Notes: a model not told the origin generated them from the sequence alone. A stretch of 64,000 bases of DNA from Aliamphritea hakodatensis (GCF_024347195.1 NZ_AP025281.1:2914001-2978000), one strand, 5' to 3'. Positions 34,178 through 42,848 are shown, counted from the first letter of the stretch. Numbers and translations are program-made.

Positions 34178-34270
34178 AAAAACCCCGCCGAAGCGAGGTT
34201 TTGAATGTTTGGTCAGTGCATATAAAGCACAATTTGGGAAATTAATATTATTTCTGCACATCTAATCAAT
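34178..34270 (-). repeat. Terminator and flank, copy B of the duplicated element
   Basis: The terminator CCTCGC-TTCG-GCGGGG plus T-run (34178-34202) and the next ~70 bp match 31752-31850 with moderate divergence. It lies directly downstream of the intact EAL gene. Confidence 0.75.
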
Positions 34271-36250
34271 AATAAACAATTTTATCTTCTCTTCTTGTTG
34301 CTGATTATAATCAAAAATATAATCAGCTAATTCATCAGCAGACAATGGCTTTGAATAATGATAGCCCTGAGCTACATCGCATTTTCTTTCAAATAGCATT
34401 CTCTCAATACATGCGTTTTCAATGCCTTCGGCAATAACCTTACACCCCAGTTTATTAGCAAGCTTAATTGTAGACTCAGTAATCGCTTCACTTGCAGGAT
34501 TGACGTCCATATCCATAACAAAAGACTTATCAATCTTCACCGCATGTACAGGTATATCTTTCAAGTAAGTAAGAGAACCCATACCTGTACCAAAGTCGTC
34601 AATTGAGCAATCAACTCCTATGTCTCTTAATTGATACAGAACCTTAGATAAATGTTTAATATCTACCGTATGCTCTACTTCTGTCAGTTCTATCTCTATC
34701 TGATGGCGTTTTAACGTTCCACTCGCGAAAAGCGACAACAAATAATTTGAAAACTCTTCATCCGCTAAATCATATGGCGACACATTAATTGCCACCTTGA
34801 TATCTAAGCCTTTACTAGCCCATTCATTTATTTGATGAATAGCCATATCTGCAACATTAGCTGTAAATTTTTTGGCTATTGAACTATTTTCAATTAAATG
34901 AATAAATTGATCCGGATAAATAATACCTCTTTTTGGGTGATTCCATCTAATCAATGCCTCCACACCAACAATTTCATTATAAATCAGAGATATTTTTGGC
35001 TGATAGTGAAGAACAAACTCTTGATTTTTAATAGCATTATCTAAATCTTGATTAAGTAAATTATTTGTATTAATTCTTTTACCATCAGCATCTGTGAATA
35101 CAACACAACCACTTCTATAATCTTTAGCTTTTTTCAGTGCACTACATGCACCACTTATAACTTCATTAGGCGAGTAGAAATCATCACTAAAACTATTAAC
35201 CCCTAAACTAAAAACAGGATTAAATATAACCCTGCTCACATTGAACTCTTTACATGGAAAATTAGTAAATAAATTCTTTATCGTTTTCAATTTATGCTCA
35301 TCATACGAAAACAGCACATAAAAAACATCACGGCTATAATTACCTACGACACAGCCATCAATATTATCATTAATTGTTTTTGCTACTTTCGACATCAATA
35401 ACTCGCGAACTTCTAATCCATGTAAAGACTGTATAGAATCAATATTATCAACTGATATCATTACTAATCCATAAATCTCAATAGAATCGTCAATATCATT
35501 AATATGATAAAGTTTATCAATAAGGTACTTCTCATTTGGTAGTTTTGTCACTCGATCATGAAATACATGAAATTGAAGTGACTTTTGATACTTACTGATT
35601 AACTTTGACAGTACCAATGCGATACCAAATGATGACCATATACCTAGCCATATCACGACAAATGCAGAAGTTAACATTCTTGGTATAACATAATCTCTGG
35701 CTAATTCTTTTAAATTATATTTTTGTATCACTAAGACATCGCCATACATATCACTATGATAAATCATCCAATTATATTCATAACCATCACACTCAACTAT
35801 ACAATACTCATCATCACACATTTTGCTATGATAATAATGACGATCATAATTACTTTCTTTATCGATGGTTCTAATTAAAGGAATTAATTTATTGAGATGC
35901 TCTGTTGAAAGATCCGATGAAGAAACAACCTCTCTTCCATTAAGCATATAAATTACTGCGGCCTCATTTCTCGTATGCAAATGATCAGATATATTCATAT
36001 ACTCTTCAATATTTTCGTCTGAATTTGCATCAAGAAACTCTAGAGTTTCGACTACATGTATTGCATTTTCATGAAGTTGAAATCCTTCAGCTTGCTTACC
36101 AAAATCAACAGCAGAGTCATACCCTTCAACTATAAATAATAAACTTATAATTGAAGTGACAATTAAAAACCCAAAGAAAATTCTTTTTCTTAAGCTTTTT
36201 TCTATTTGCTTATCATCATATACTTTATTTATTTCCGTAATAAAGCTCAT
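34262..36250 (-). CDS. Membrane c-di-GMP phosphodiesterase (degenerate GGDEF, intact EAL)
   Basis: 662 residues. Two membrane helices (~27-43 and ~195-215) enclose a periplasmic sensory domain. The GGDEF domain has lost its motif (GNYSRDVFYVLF where GGDEF should be), so it should not make c-di-GMP. The EAL domain has GVEALIRW, INVSPYDL, ELTEVE, SIDDFGTG, KIDKSF, AEGIE and QGYHYSKP, so all usual catalytic residues are present. It should lower c-di-GMP in the lysogen. Its start overlaps the stop of the DUF2892 gene as TAATG. AT-rich cargo, unlike phage genes. Confidence 0.85.
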   Translation of the reverse strand: MSFITEINKVYDDKQIEKSLRKRIFFGFLIVTSIISLLFIVEGYDSAVDFGKQAEGFQLHENAIHVVETLEFLDANSDENIEEYMNISDHLHTRNEAAVIYMLNGREVVSSSDLSTEHLNKLIPLIRTIDKESNYDRHYYHSKMCDDEYCIVECDGYEYNWMIYHSDMYGDVLVIQKYNLKELARDYVIPRMLTSAFVVIWLGIWSSFGIALVLSKLISKYQKSLQFHVFHDRVTKLPNEKYLIDKLYHINDIDDSIEIYGLVMISVDNIDSIQSLHGLEVRELLMSKVAKTINDNIDGCVVGNYSRDVFYVLFSYDEHKLKTIKNLFTNFPCKEFNVSRVIFNPVFSLGVNSFSDDFYSPNEVISGACSALKKAKDYRSGCVVFTDADGKRINTNNLLNQDLDNAIKNQEFVLHYQPKISLIYNEIVGVEALIRWNHPKRGIIYPDQFIHLIENSSIAKKFTANVADMAIHQINEWASKGLDIKVAINVSPYDLADEEFSNYLLSLFASGTLKRHQIEIELTEVEHTVDIKHLSKVLYQLRDIGVDCSIDDFGTGMGSLTYLKDIPVHAVKIDKSFVMDMDVNPASEAITESTIKLANKLGCKVIAEGIENACIERMLFERKCDVAQGYHYSKPLSADELADYIFDYNQQQEEKIKLFIID

Positions 36251-36459
36251 TAATCATCCTTAGTAGAAACACCAAGTAAATCATACATAAAGCACCAACA
36301 AACCAAACTAGAAATAATATTTACAATACCAAATATTAAGCAAAAGTAACTAAGAACAATACCTGGAACCACATCTAAAAATGGCCAGCTAATCAAAACC
36401 AATATTGTTCCAAAAAAAGTTCTCAAACAACGATCCAATACACTCATGTTTCTAGTCAT
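36250..36459 (-). CDS. Small inner-membrane protein, DUF2892-like
   Basis: 69 residues from ATG 36459. NMSVLDRCLRTFFG followed by two hydrophobic helices (TILVLISWPFLDVVPGIVLSY and FGIVNIISSLVCWCFMYDLLG) is the layout of DUF2892/YgaP-tail proteins, which normally begin N.G..DR..R...G. It overlaps the EAL gene start and forms a two-gene operon with it. It may assist or localise the phosphodiesterase. Confidence 0.65.
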   Translation of the reverse strand: MTRNMSVLDRCLRTFFGTILVLISWPFLDVVPGIVLSYFCLIFGIVNIISSLVCWCFMYDLLGVSTKDD

Positions 36460-36684
36460 AGAATTTACCAACTTACTTAACGCCGAACTCCTTAGTACAA
36501 AAGTAGTGTATTCGAATAATAATGTGTAACCTTAGGCTACTCAAAATGCAGAGAAAGCTATCAACAGCCCTTAACGTTTGCCTAGTAGCTAACTGAACCA
36601 TCTGCCATTAGACGCATGTTCTTTCTAAGTAACTCTAGTACGAGATCTCACAGAACAATATTCGTTTAGTTAATAAATTCCGTC

Positions 36685-37344
36685 TCAAACGCTTTCTTCA
36701 CCTTCTTCCACCTCACTGGTCATTTCAGCAATAAGCTTTGCCACCGGTTCCAACGCCTTCTTATCCAAATCATCCAGCAGCATTAACACTTCTGTCTGCA
36801 CTTTACCCAGCCCCCGGTAAAAATTTCGGGTATCAATATCAATGCCGTGCTGTTCTTCCAGCCACTGAGCAATGTACTTAGGCCGCTTCAGCAGCGCATC
36901 CCGGCCCCATGCGAGTTCGCGATAGGCATGCATTGAACAGCGCACCAGGTACCATTCATCGCTGTGCTGGTCTTCTATACCCAACTTCACAGCAATCATC
37001 TGCCACACAGCATTCTCAATATGTCCGTGATCCTTCAGAACTTTGTATTCAGGCGCACCGTCTGCGCCATCAACCCACTCCCCTGAAACCTTTTCTGTAC
37101 CGAATACACCCTGAGGCGCGTAGAGCCAGTGCCCCAACGCCTGCAGCGGCACCGGCAATGTACCGATTGCAGACTGGATCAAGCCGGCCTGCGCCTGGTG
37201 AGCGGCCTTATTCGCCGTATTCAATTTACTGCTGTACTGAACCTGTGCGCACAGCCGGGCCGTTTCAATATAGCGTTCAAGCGGCGATACCTGAGAATCC
37301 AGGTAACAGTCATGCCATGCTTGTCTAGCTGAAATAAGCTTCAT
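36685..37344 (-). CDS. Unknown; possible late-gene regulator by position
   Basis: 219 residues, last gene of the nin-like block, where lambdoid phages carry antiterminator Q. It contains many Trp and His, a helical core (RYIETARLCAQVQYSSKLNTANKAAHQAQAG), and RPKYIAQWLEEQHGIDI, an HTH-like segment. The C-terminus is acidic (MTSEVEEGEESV). The late operon has several internal terminator hairpins, so an antiterminator is expected, but no Q family motif is recognised. Function is inferred from place only. Confidence 0.5.
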   Translation of the reverse strand: MKLISARQAWHDCYLDSQVSPLERYIETARLCAQVQYSSKLNTANKAAHQAQAGLIQSAIGTLPVPLQALGHWLYAPQGVFGTEKVSGEWVDGADGAPEYKVLKDHGHIENAVWQMIAVKLGIEDQHSDEWYLVRCSMHAYRELAWGRDALLKRPKYIAQWLEEQHGIDIDTRNFYRGLGKVQTEVLMLLDDLDKKALEPVAKLIAEMTSEVEEGEESV

Positions 37345-37374
37345 CTAATACTCTCCTTATTGAATCACCGCTCA

Positions 37375-37752
37375 TCAAGCAGCGTCACAACGAACTTCTT
37401 CTATATAAACAATCATGCCTGATGGCTTTGATCGGTCTGTAATCGGAGCCATGATGCTGATGCCTTTCACATAATCAGGCGTGTCGTTAATGATCACACC
37501 GGCAGCCACTAAACCATCTTCAATCAGTTTCACTGTGTAACTGTAATTACTGCAGTCTCTTGCTCTGGCCCGTTTACCAAGCACTGGGGTAAACGTTAAA
37601 TGCACTGGCCGCATAAACGGCTCAATACCAGCCGCCTTTACTGCACTATGGCCAAGATCTGCCTGCTTCTTTCTCTTTGCCCAATGCTCACCGGCGTAAA
37701 TCTTGTTGGTGCTGGGGCCCATGAATGGAATGAAGATTTCTACTTCACGCAT
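37375..37752 (-). CDS. rusA: RusA-like Holliday junction resolvase
   Basis: 125 residues, the usual RusA length. It reads VEIFIPFMGPSTNKIYAGEHWAKRKK, then RARARDCSNYSYTVKLIEDGLVAAGVIINDTPDYVKG. The conserved acids (D of RDCSNY, D of IEDGL, D of NDTP) bind the metal in this family. It resolves recombination intermediates during phage replication. It sits with NinB and YbcO-like genes as in lambda-type nin regions. Confidence 0.82.
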   Translation of the reverse strand: MREVEIFIPFMGPSTNKIYAGEHWAKRKKQADLGHSAVKAAGIEPFMRPVHLTFTPVLGKRARARDCSNYSYTVKLIEDGLVAAGVIINDTPDYVKGISIMAPITDRSKPSGMIVYIEEVRCDAA

Positions 37753-37790
37753 CTATCTATCCCTTACCGTTAACTTACCGTTGATGGAAT

Positions 37791-38102
37791 TCACGCCGCC
37801 CCCTTTACGGTTACCAGACCCATATCAACCCAGATGTTCAGAGTCCGGTTCTGAGCCCGGCGCATATAGAATTCACGGTCTTCGTTGCTGATCCGGATTG
37901 ATGAGCGGTTGTCGATAACGTCATGACATGCTGAACAGGCAAAGCAGGCGGATATATCATCTGCTTTCAGACCCATGCCGTGGCTTTCACTTGGCAGATG
38001 TGCAAGCACGGTTGTTTCGCTCTGGTAATTACAAATACCGGCAATCTGCAATGTGCACTCCTGCCCCCGGGCTGATTCACGAAGATGCTTTGAACGAATC
38101 AT
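37791..38102 (-). CDS. YbcO/DUF1364-like nuclease
   Basis: 103 residues. It begins with MIRSKHLRESARGQECTLQI, then CNYQSETTVLAHLP and ACFACSACHDVID, the Cys/His pattern of DUF1364 (YbcO) proteins found in lambdoid nin regions. These have an HNH-like, Zn-binding fold. The start overlaps the ninB stop as ATGA, which shows coupled translation. Confidence 0.75.
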   Translation of the reverse strand: MIRSKHLRESARGQECTLQIAGICNYQSETTVLAHLPSESHGMGLKADDISACFACSACHDVIDNRSSIRISNEDREFYMRRAQNRTLNIWVDMGLVTVKGAA

Positions 38103-38572
38103 GCTGCCTTGTCCCCTTCCTTAGCCCGTTCATCATTCAGCCACTGCAGATACTCCTGAATCATGGTCACGTTGCGCTCTGACCAGTGAACGCCATGCTC
38201 AGCACCAAAGGCGTACATCAGCTCTATAAGCTCAGCGAAGGTACGCTTCTTCATATTTCGGGTTGGCTTACCCAGCACGACAAAACCACCATCAATGCCG
38301 GGGACTGTCTTCTGCTTAAACAGTGACGCGGTGAAGATGTTCTTCCAGCTCTCTGTACAAAGCTTTTCGCCGTACCAATCAACCTGAAAACTGACATCTG
38401 CCAGCATTGCCCACATTTTGGCATTTTGATCCAAGGTACGTTTTTCACGGCCAAGGGTTAACAGTACCGGACCAGCAGTCAGTCCCTTGTTTACCAGTTT
38501 CCAGACATGCATCATCCGATCACGCTTTACGGTTTCGTTCTCAATTAGAATCTGAAGATCGCCTTTACTCAT
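38099..38572 (-). CDS. ninB: NinB-like (lambda Orf) recombination protein
   Basis: 157 residues. RTLDQNAKMWAMLADVSFQVDWYGEKLCTESWKNIFTASLF and GFVVLGKPTRNMKKRTFAELIELMYAFGAEHGVHW are the recognisable NinB signature. NinB binds single-stranded DNA/SSB and helps recombination. It overlaps both neighbours by four bases (ATGA). It fits with RusA, Bet and the YqaJ exonuclease. Confidence 0.85.
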   Translation of the reverse strand: MSKGDLQILIENETVKRDRMMHVWKLVNKGLTAGPVLLTLGREKRTLDQNAKMWAMLADVSFQVDWYGEKLCTESWKNIFTASLFKQKTVPGIDGGFVVLGKPTRNMKKRTFAELIELMYAFGAEHGVHWSERNVTMIQEYLQWLNDERAKEGDKAA

Positions 38573-39255
38573 GCTGCCCCCTTGGTCGAAAACATGGCTT
38601 TCATTTTGCTCAGTTCTTCCCGGCCGGCAGCTTTGGTCTGCTCAGTAACCACCGGCATACCGTTCATGTGATGTTCCAGCTGGTTAGCAGCAGGCACAGG
38701 CATCTGAAACTGTTCGCCACGTAAAGCTCGAATGCATATTTCGCTATAAACCTTCTTGAACACCGGGAATGAGTAGCGCTGTACTTCACTGCGCAGTTTT
38801 GTCCAGTCGCTTTCTTTGCCGGCTTGGTAAACCGCTCCATGGCTCCACCGGTGCTGACTGATGCGGTGGGCGTTATTGCAAGCCTCACGGTAAGCAGCTT
38901 CCAACGAAGGCAACCCCAGCTCTTCAGGTGTCGGAAAGCACCAGGCTATGAACTTGCCCGGTGACGGGAAAAAGTCGGAAGGGTCTTGGCGGGCCCGGGA
39001 AATGCCCAGCTCAATCATGCCCATGTCAGACAAGCCGGCATCGATAAATGCCTTGGTCCAGGAGCGGCGGGCTTCATTCAGCGCTTCAGAGGATGGGAAT
39101 GCAGCCTTCCATGCCGGAGAGACAGACTGCAGCGCTTTGAACACCTTGTTGATGTGTTTGGCAGTCTCTACGCTGGCATAGCTCGCCTTATCGTCGAACT
39201 TACCGGTGCGGATAGCGTTCATTGCTGGGTTAGTCAGAGCGTTAACAGACTTCAT
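38569..39255 (-). CDS. Replication protein P-like helicase loader
   Basis: 228 residues from ATG 39255, overlapping the upstream stop by one base. The motif QDPSDFFPSPGKFIAWCFP is typical of lambda P-like helicase loaders, followed by YREACNNAHRI and the C-terminal helix EQTKAAGREELSKMKAMF. It would recruit the host DnaB helicase to the O-like protein at the origin. The order O-P-ninB-ybcO-rusA is that of lambdoid phages. Confidence 0.75.
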   Translation of the reverse strand: MKSVNALTNPAMNAIRTGKFDDKASYASVETAKHINKVFKALQSVSPAWKAAFPSSEALNEARRSWTKAFIDAGLSDMGMIELGISRARQDPSDFFPSPGKFIAWCFPTPEELGLPSLEAAYREACNNAHRISQHRWSHGAVYQAGKESDWTKLRSEVQRYSFPVFKKVYSEICIRALRGEQFQMPVPAANQLEHHMNGMPVVTEQTKAAGREELSKMKAMFSTKGAA

Positions 39256-40271
39256 CACGCATCCTCCAGCTCATGAATCCAGCCAGTATCATCGAAGTCT
39301 TCAGCGGTGGGCGCAGTAATACTGCCAGCCGGCGACTTAGGCCCGGTTGCTGGGGTTGATTCGTTAACAGTCCAGTCGTTTTTGTAATGCTCACCGGTAC
39401 CGAAGAACGTGCACATCTGCATCGTATACGGGGTATGCAACTGACCACGCTGTTTGCAGTACTTGCCGTAACGGAACATACCGGCGATCAGGTCATTCCA
39501 GGTTGCGCCCTCTTTGATACGGGCCCGGCAGTGAGTCAGGGTTTTACGCTTGTTATCAGAACCTTCACGGCGTGGTCTGCGTTGCCACATCCACTCGAAC
39601 TCTTCGGGGTAATCGGTAACAGTCCGCTTAGCCGGTAATTTATCGGTCGTCTCAACGTTAGTTGTGACAAGAGAGGTATTACTACAGAGGTTAGTATTAG
39701 AATTATTGTCTTCTTGTATAGTGGGGAATGCCTTGGGTTCCGTGTGGGGGAGCGCCTTGGGCGTTACGTCAGCGCAGCCCTTTAATTCCGGGGCTTCCGC
39801 TTGGGGATCATGTGGGGGAATTGTGTGGGGGATCTGTGGGGGAATTTTTGACTGTTTTTCGCCCTGATACTTACCCCAGTTCACAATGGTAACAACAGAA
39901 CCGGTACGCCCACCTTCTGACTGAATCATCCCCTCACGGACAAAGTAATCCAGCGCCCCACGAATAATATCCCGGGTAATAGGAAGCACACTCTTATTGA
40001 ACTGATTCATGATCACGCGCTGACTGGTAATCAGTTGGCCGGGTTGCAATGTAATATCCTGCCGCCCCAGACGGGTTTTACGTGGCTTGTGGGTCGCTGT
40101 ATGCAACAGGTAATCCCATACGGCATACTTAACCGGACAACGCGCAAAATCGCTCTCAAGGCGCTTGCGATACGACTTAATCCAGCCGGTGTCTACGGCT
40201 TCCGTTTCCTGATCCACCTTGGTCTGACGCCTCGCTGTATCAAATTGCAATATTTGAGCTGTGTGTGTCAT
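39255..40271 (-). CDS. Replication initiator O-like protein
   Basis: 338 residues. The N-terminal half has a winged-helix initiator-type domain (YAVWDYLLHTATHKPRKT, GQLITSQRVIMNQFNKS, ITRDIIRGALDYFVREGMI, VTIVNWGKYQ). The middle is Pro/His-rich and lies over the iterons described below. The C-terminal half holds EEFEWMWQRRPRREGSDNKRK and a compact domain. It should bind the origin in its own gene and recruit the P-like protein. The upstream leader contains a terminator hairpin. Confidence 0.7.
   Translation of the reverse strand: MTHTAQILQFDTARRQTKVDQETEAVDTGWIKSYRKRLESDFARCPVKYAVWDYLLHTATHKPRKTRLGRQDITLQPGQLITSQRVIMNQFNKSVLPITRDIIRGALDYFVREGMIQSEGGRTGSVVTIVNWGKYQGEKQSKIPPQIPHTIPPHDPQAEAPELKGCADVTPKALPHTEPKAFPTIQEDNNSNTNLCSNTSLVTTNVETTDKLPAKRTVTDYPEEFEWMWQRRPRREGSDNKRKTLTHCRARIKEGATWNDLIAGMFRYGKYCKQRGQLHTPYTMQMCTFFGTGEHYKNDWTVNESTPATGPKSPAGSITAPTAEDFDDTGWIHELEDA
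39743..39843. other. Candidate replication origin: four iterons in the O-like gene
   Basis: The 9-mer TGTGGGGGA occurs exactly at 39743, 39811, 39824 and 39835, the last three spaced by 13 and 11 bp. On the left is the AT-rich stretch 39655-39720 (TTAGTATTAGAATTATTGTC). Iterons inside the O gene next to an AT-rich tract is the lambda ori layout. The repeats encode Pro/His residues, so codon-level low complexity is the alternative. Confidence 0.55.
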
Positions 40272-40290
40272 ACTTAAACCTCAGTTGATG

Positions 40291-40333
40291 AAAAACCGCG
40301 TAGGGGCTGCAACCCCAGTTATCGCGGTTTTTT
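40291..40333. terminator. Bidirectional hairpin terminator upstream of the O-like gene
   Basis: AAAAACCGCG ... CGCGGTTTTTT with an inner stem GGGG/CCCC forms a long hairpin with T-run on either strand. It separates the early control block from replication, so passage would need antitermination. Confidence 0.7.
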
Positions 40334-40388
40334 GTTGTCTGGAAGGTCATTCCCGTGTCCAGCAAGATTCAGGGAATGACCGCCTTAC

Positions 40389-41075
40389 TTACTTCAGCGC
40401 GTGTACCACCGCACGGAATAAGAAATCCTTCGCCTGCTGCTCAATAGGCAGCTGATTAAACGGCACCATACAAGGGTGCGTCTTCGCTTCAGGATCCTTA
40501 GTTTCGCCATACACCCAGCCGTCAGCCTTCTTCTCAGCCATCCAGTTGATGTGAGAAAGACCGGCATCCGCATCAGGGTTCATCAGGTGGAAATTAACGC
40601 CATTGATTGCAGAATCACGCTGCCAAGCGGGTGCCTGGCTCCATTCTTCCTGTGACATGTCACCCATGGCTTCACAGTAAGCACGGTTTATCTCATGAGC
40701 GACGCGAGCAATATCAGGTAGGCTGACGCAACCAAACTTCAGGGTGTAGCCTTCCAGTTCCCAGAGCTTGTCGCGGGCAACAGCAGCAGCCTTTTCAATG
40801 GCATACTTACGGCCCAGCTCTTCATCGAAGTTTTTAGCATCGACACAGGCGGTGATTTCCTGACAAAGCGTGAAACCATGAATCATGGCAACCGCTACAG
40901 TGGTGGTCGTACCTGGTACGACATAGGTGTGATAATCGACAGCCGCCATAATGGCATCGATACTTTCTTTGGTTACCCGGGGAGCGGTCAGCCCCTTCTG
41001 AATGATGTCAGCTTCCATCGCAGCATCAACGCCAGCAGCATCACCGGTAGGCTTAGTTTCCGTTACATTGGTCAT
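40389..41075 (-). CDS. Gp49-like protein with C-terminal RyR-type domain
   Basis: 228 residues. The N-terminal half holds ALMAA-type Gp49 sequence (TKESIDAIMAAVDYHTYVVPGTTTTVAVAMIHGFTLCQEI, CVDAKNFDEELGRKYAIEKAA), typical of phage_gp49_66. The C-terminal half reads WQRDSAINGVNFHL, HINWMAEKKADGWVYGETKD and HPCMVPFNQLPIEQQAKDFLF, the RyR domain pattern. Both are common in phage early regions. RyR domains bind nucleotides or proteins in other contexts; the role here is unknown. Confidence 0.8.
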   Translation of the reverse strand: MTNVTETKPTGDAAGVDAAMEADIIQKGLTAPRVTKESIDAIMAAVDYHTYVVPGTTTTVAVAMIHGFTLCQEITACVDAKNFDEELGRKYAIEKAAAVARDKLWELEGYTLKFGCVSLPDIARVAHEINRAYCEAMGDMSQEEWSQAPAWQRDSAINGVNFHLMNPDADAGLSHINWMAEKKADGWVYGETKDPEAKTHPCMVPFNQLPIEQQAKDFLFRAVVHALK

Positions 41076-41362
41076 CGTGAAATCCTGTATTGAGGTTTTT
41101 AAGAAGGGCCTATTGGATAACGCGAGTATTCAAGCCCTCACCGTCGCACGGCGAACCTATCGCCTCCCGGCGAGTTACTGCGATCAGAAAACATCTACCT
41201 GATCAGCCCTTTACTGGTAGGTCAGGGTTGTTCGGCCAACCACCCCCGGCATCGCTGCGCCACAGACGGGTTTTAATACTGCAACTAGGTAAGACCCAAT
41301 CAACTTATCCCGGCACCCAGAAAGCCCCAGTAAAGGGGCTTGTGCTGAACGCAATTTCTGCT

Positions 41363-41464
41363 TCAGGATTTCTTAAACCAGTGGATGATTCGCTGCCATT
41401 TACGGCCAAGAATGAAACCGAGAATCAAAGCAGGAATAACCATTACCAGCGCGAAACCAGTCAC
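41363..41464 (-). CDS. 33-residue membrane peptide
   Basis: It starts at GTG directly after the stop of the TAXI gene and encodes a single hydrophobic helix (FALVMVIPALILGFILG) and a basic tail (RKWQRIIHWFKKS). The ribosome site is poor (TAAGTAGG), so translation would depend on coupling. It may be a real small membrane partner of the periplasmic protein. Confidence 0.4.
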   Translation of the reverse strand: MTGFALVMVIPALILGFILGRKWQRIIHWFKKS

Positions 41465-42319
41465 CTACTTAACCCCACGTAAAGCTTTAGAAGTGCCTTT
41501 CCTTACCGCCTTTACCAGCTTTGAGCTTTCAAGGTCGGTCGTATAGACAGCCAGTGCGCGAACACAAACCGTGTCCGGATCAGAGAAGCCTGTAAGGCCA
41601 TACGCCTGCTTTTGCGTGACTTCGCAATTTGCATAAAGGGCTTCACCGTTTACATCTTCAGCATCATTGAAATCGCTATCTGAAGCAGACCCCACCATGA
41701 CAAGGCCTTTAAACGACTTGGCCAGATCTTGCGGGATAGATGAGCCTACGTGTAACAGCCCAGCCACCTTGCGCCCTTCATGGCGGCCATCAGCAACAAT
41801 GTCGAAAGCCTCTTCTAAGTCCATTGCATAAATTGCAGTCTTCAGGTTCTTCTCATATCCCCCGTCTTCCTGCACAAACGAACTCATCGTGATTTCAGCG
41901 CCAGAGCCTTCAACTAAAACCAGAGCGGCTTTTTCGTTACCTTCAATTTCATCAAGGTCGTCATAACCGTTGTCGATGTTGTACACCCAGAGCACATATT
42001 CGGTGCCTGCGCTCTTGGTCTTAATCGGCACGTTAACCGGCATGACATTTAGCGCATCTGCCTGAACCATAATTAACTGAGCATCGCCATCGTTCATGCG
42101 GGTGATGTTTTCTGGCGAGCCCGTCGAATCAATGACTTCGATATCAAGCCGGACATCCATCTTGTCAGCAGCTTTCAAAATCTGATTCTTGATATTTTTG
42201 CCTTTCGCCCAGTAACCGCCCTTCTCAACACCTGTTGAGATAACGAAGTCATCTGCGGCTGCCGGCAAACTGAAAGCAGCAAGAGATGCCAGCACAAAAG
42301 CTATTATTAATTTCTTCAC
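41465..42319 (-). CDS. TAXI-type periplasmic substrate-binding protein encoded by the prophage
   Basis: 284 residues with a clear Sec signal (MKKLIIAFVLASLAAFSLPAAA). The mature chain begins DDFVISTGVEKGGYWAKGKNI and continues through SPENITRMNDGDAQLIMVQADALN, the ligand-pocket pattern of TAXI (TRAP-associated, NMT1-type) solute receptors. TAXI receptors normally serve TRAP transporters, whose membrane genes are absent here. It lies in the cro-side early operon, an unusual place for a transport protein. A role in nutrient uptake, or in blocking phage adsorption or DNA entry at the periplasm, is possible. Confidence 0.75.
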   Translation of the reverse strand: MKKLIIAFVLASLAAFSLPAAADDFVISTGVEKGGYWAKGKNIKNQILKAADKMDVRLDIEVIDSTGSPENITRMNDGDAQLIMVQADALNVMPVNVPIKTKSAGTEYVLWVYNIDNGYDDLDEIEGNEKAALVLVEGSGAEITMSSFVQEDGGYEKNLKTAIYAMDLEEAFDIVADGRHEGRKVAGLLHVGSSIPQDLAKSFKGLVMVGSASDSDFNDAEDVNGEALYANCEVTQKQAYGLTGFSDPDTVCVRALAVYTTDLESSKLVKAVRKGTSKALRGVK

Positions 42320-42396
42320 AATCGCCCCCTGTTGGGTTGGTTTATTTTTCGGGAAAAAGTCCCTTTGCTTGCTTTAACCTCAGACTGAGATTAAGA

Positions 42397-42434
42397 ATTT
42401 TTTAAAGCACCCTCTCAGAAGATGCTTTAAAAAA
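42397..42434. terminator. Hairpin terminator after the RHH gene
   Basis: TTTTTAAAGCA and TGCTTTAAAAAA form an 11-bp stem around a 13-base loop. It could stop early transcription before the TAXI gene in a lysogen. Confidence 0.65.
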
Positions 42435-42497
42435 GACCGGTACCCGGAGGAACAGATAACCGGCCAAGCCACAGCCCAGAGGATGGCTCCACCCACC

Positions 42498-42821
42498 TCA
42501 GTGCAATTCGGTACTCACTACGCGGTTATTTTGAAACTTGGCAACGCAGCGTAAGAACATGGCGCGCTGATCCGCGCTATCCGCGCTCTGGTTTTGCTTT
42601 TCAAAGCCAAACTCTGGCGCCATAGTGTTAATGAATTCTTCAACACGTTTGCTCATGACAGGATCAAAGCCACTGGCCTTATCACTGCCGCGAATGTAAT
42701 CAATCAGCTCATGGACATATTGAGATGCAGAAATACCTAAAGCTTTGGCCTGCTCATGAACGTACTGGTGATTTTCTTCGGAAGTGTGACTTGTCACTTT
42801 GAATATTTTTTTGTCTGACAT
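42498..42821 (-). CDS. Small ribbon-helix-helix-like regulator
   Basis: 107 residues, second gene after Cro. FKVTSHTSEENHQYVHEQAKALGISASQYVHELIDYIR is a strand followed by two helices, as in Arc/MetJ-type DNA-binding proteins. The rest is a polar helical tail. In lambdoid phages this place is often occupied by CII-like regulators. It may activate or repress an early promoter. Confidence 0.65.
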   Translation of the reverse strand: MSDKKIFKVTSHTSEENHQYVHEQAKALGISASQYVHELIDYIRGSDKASGFDPVMSKRVEEFINTMAPEFGFEKQNQSADSADQRAMFLRCVAKFQNNRVVSTELH

Positions 42822-42848
42822 GAGAAAGTCCTTTTCAGTATTGGGGTA

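Noticed and set aside
40389..41075. RyR domain as a sign of calcium channel function
   Set aside because: RyR-type modules are common in phage early proteins and no membrane segment is present here.
41090..41482. 130-codon + strand frame between the Gp49/RyR and TAXI genes
   Set aside because: It runs antisense to the TAXI end and early leader, with no ribosome site and no recognisable sequence.
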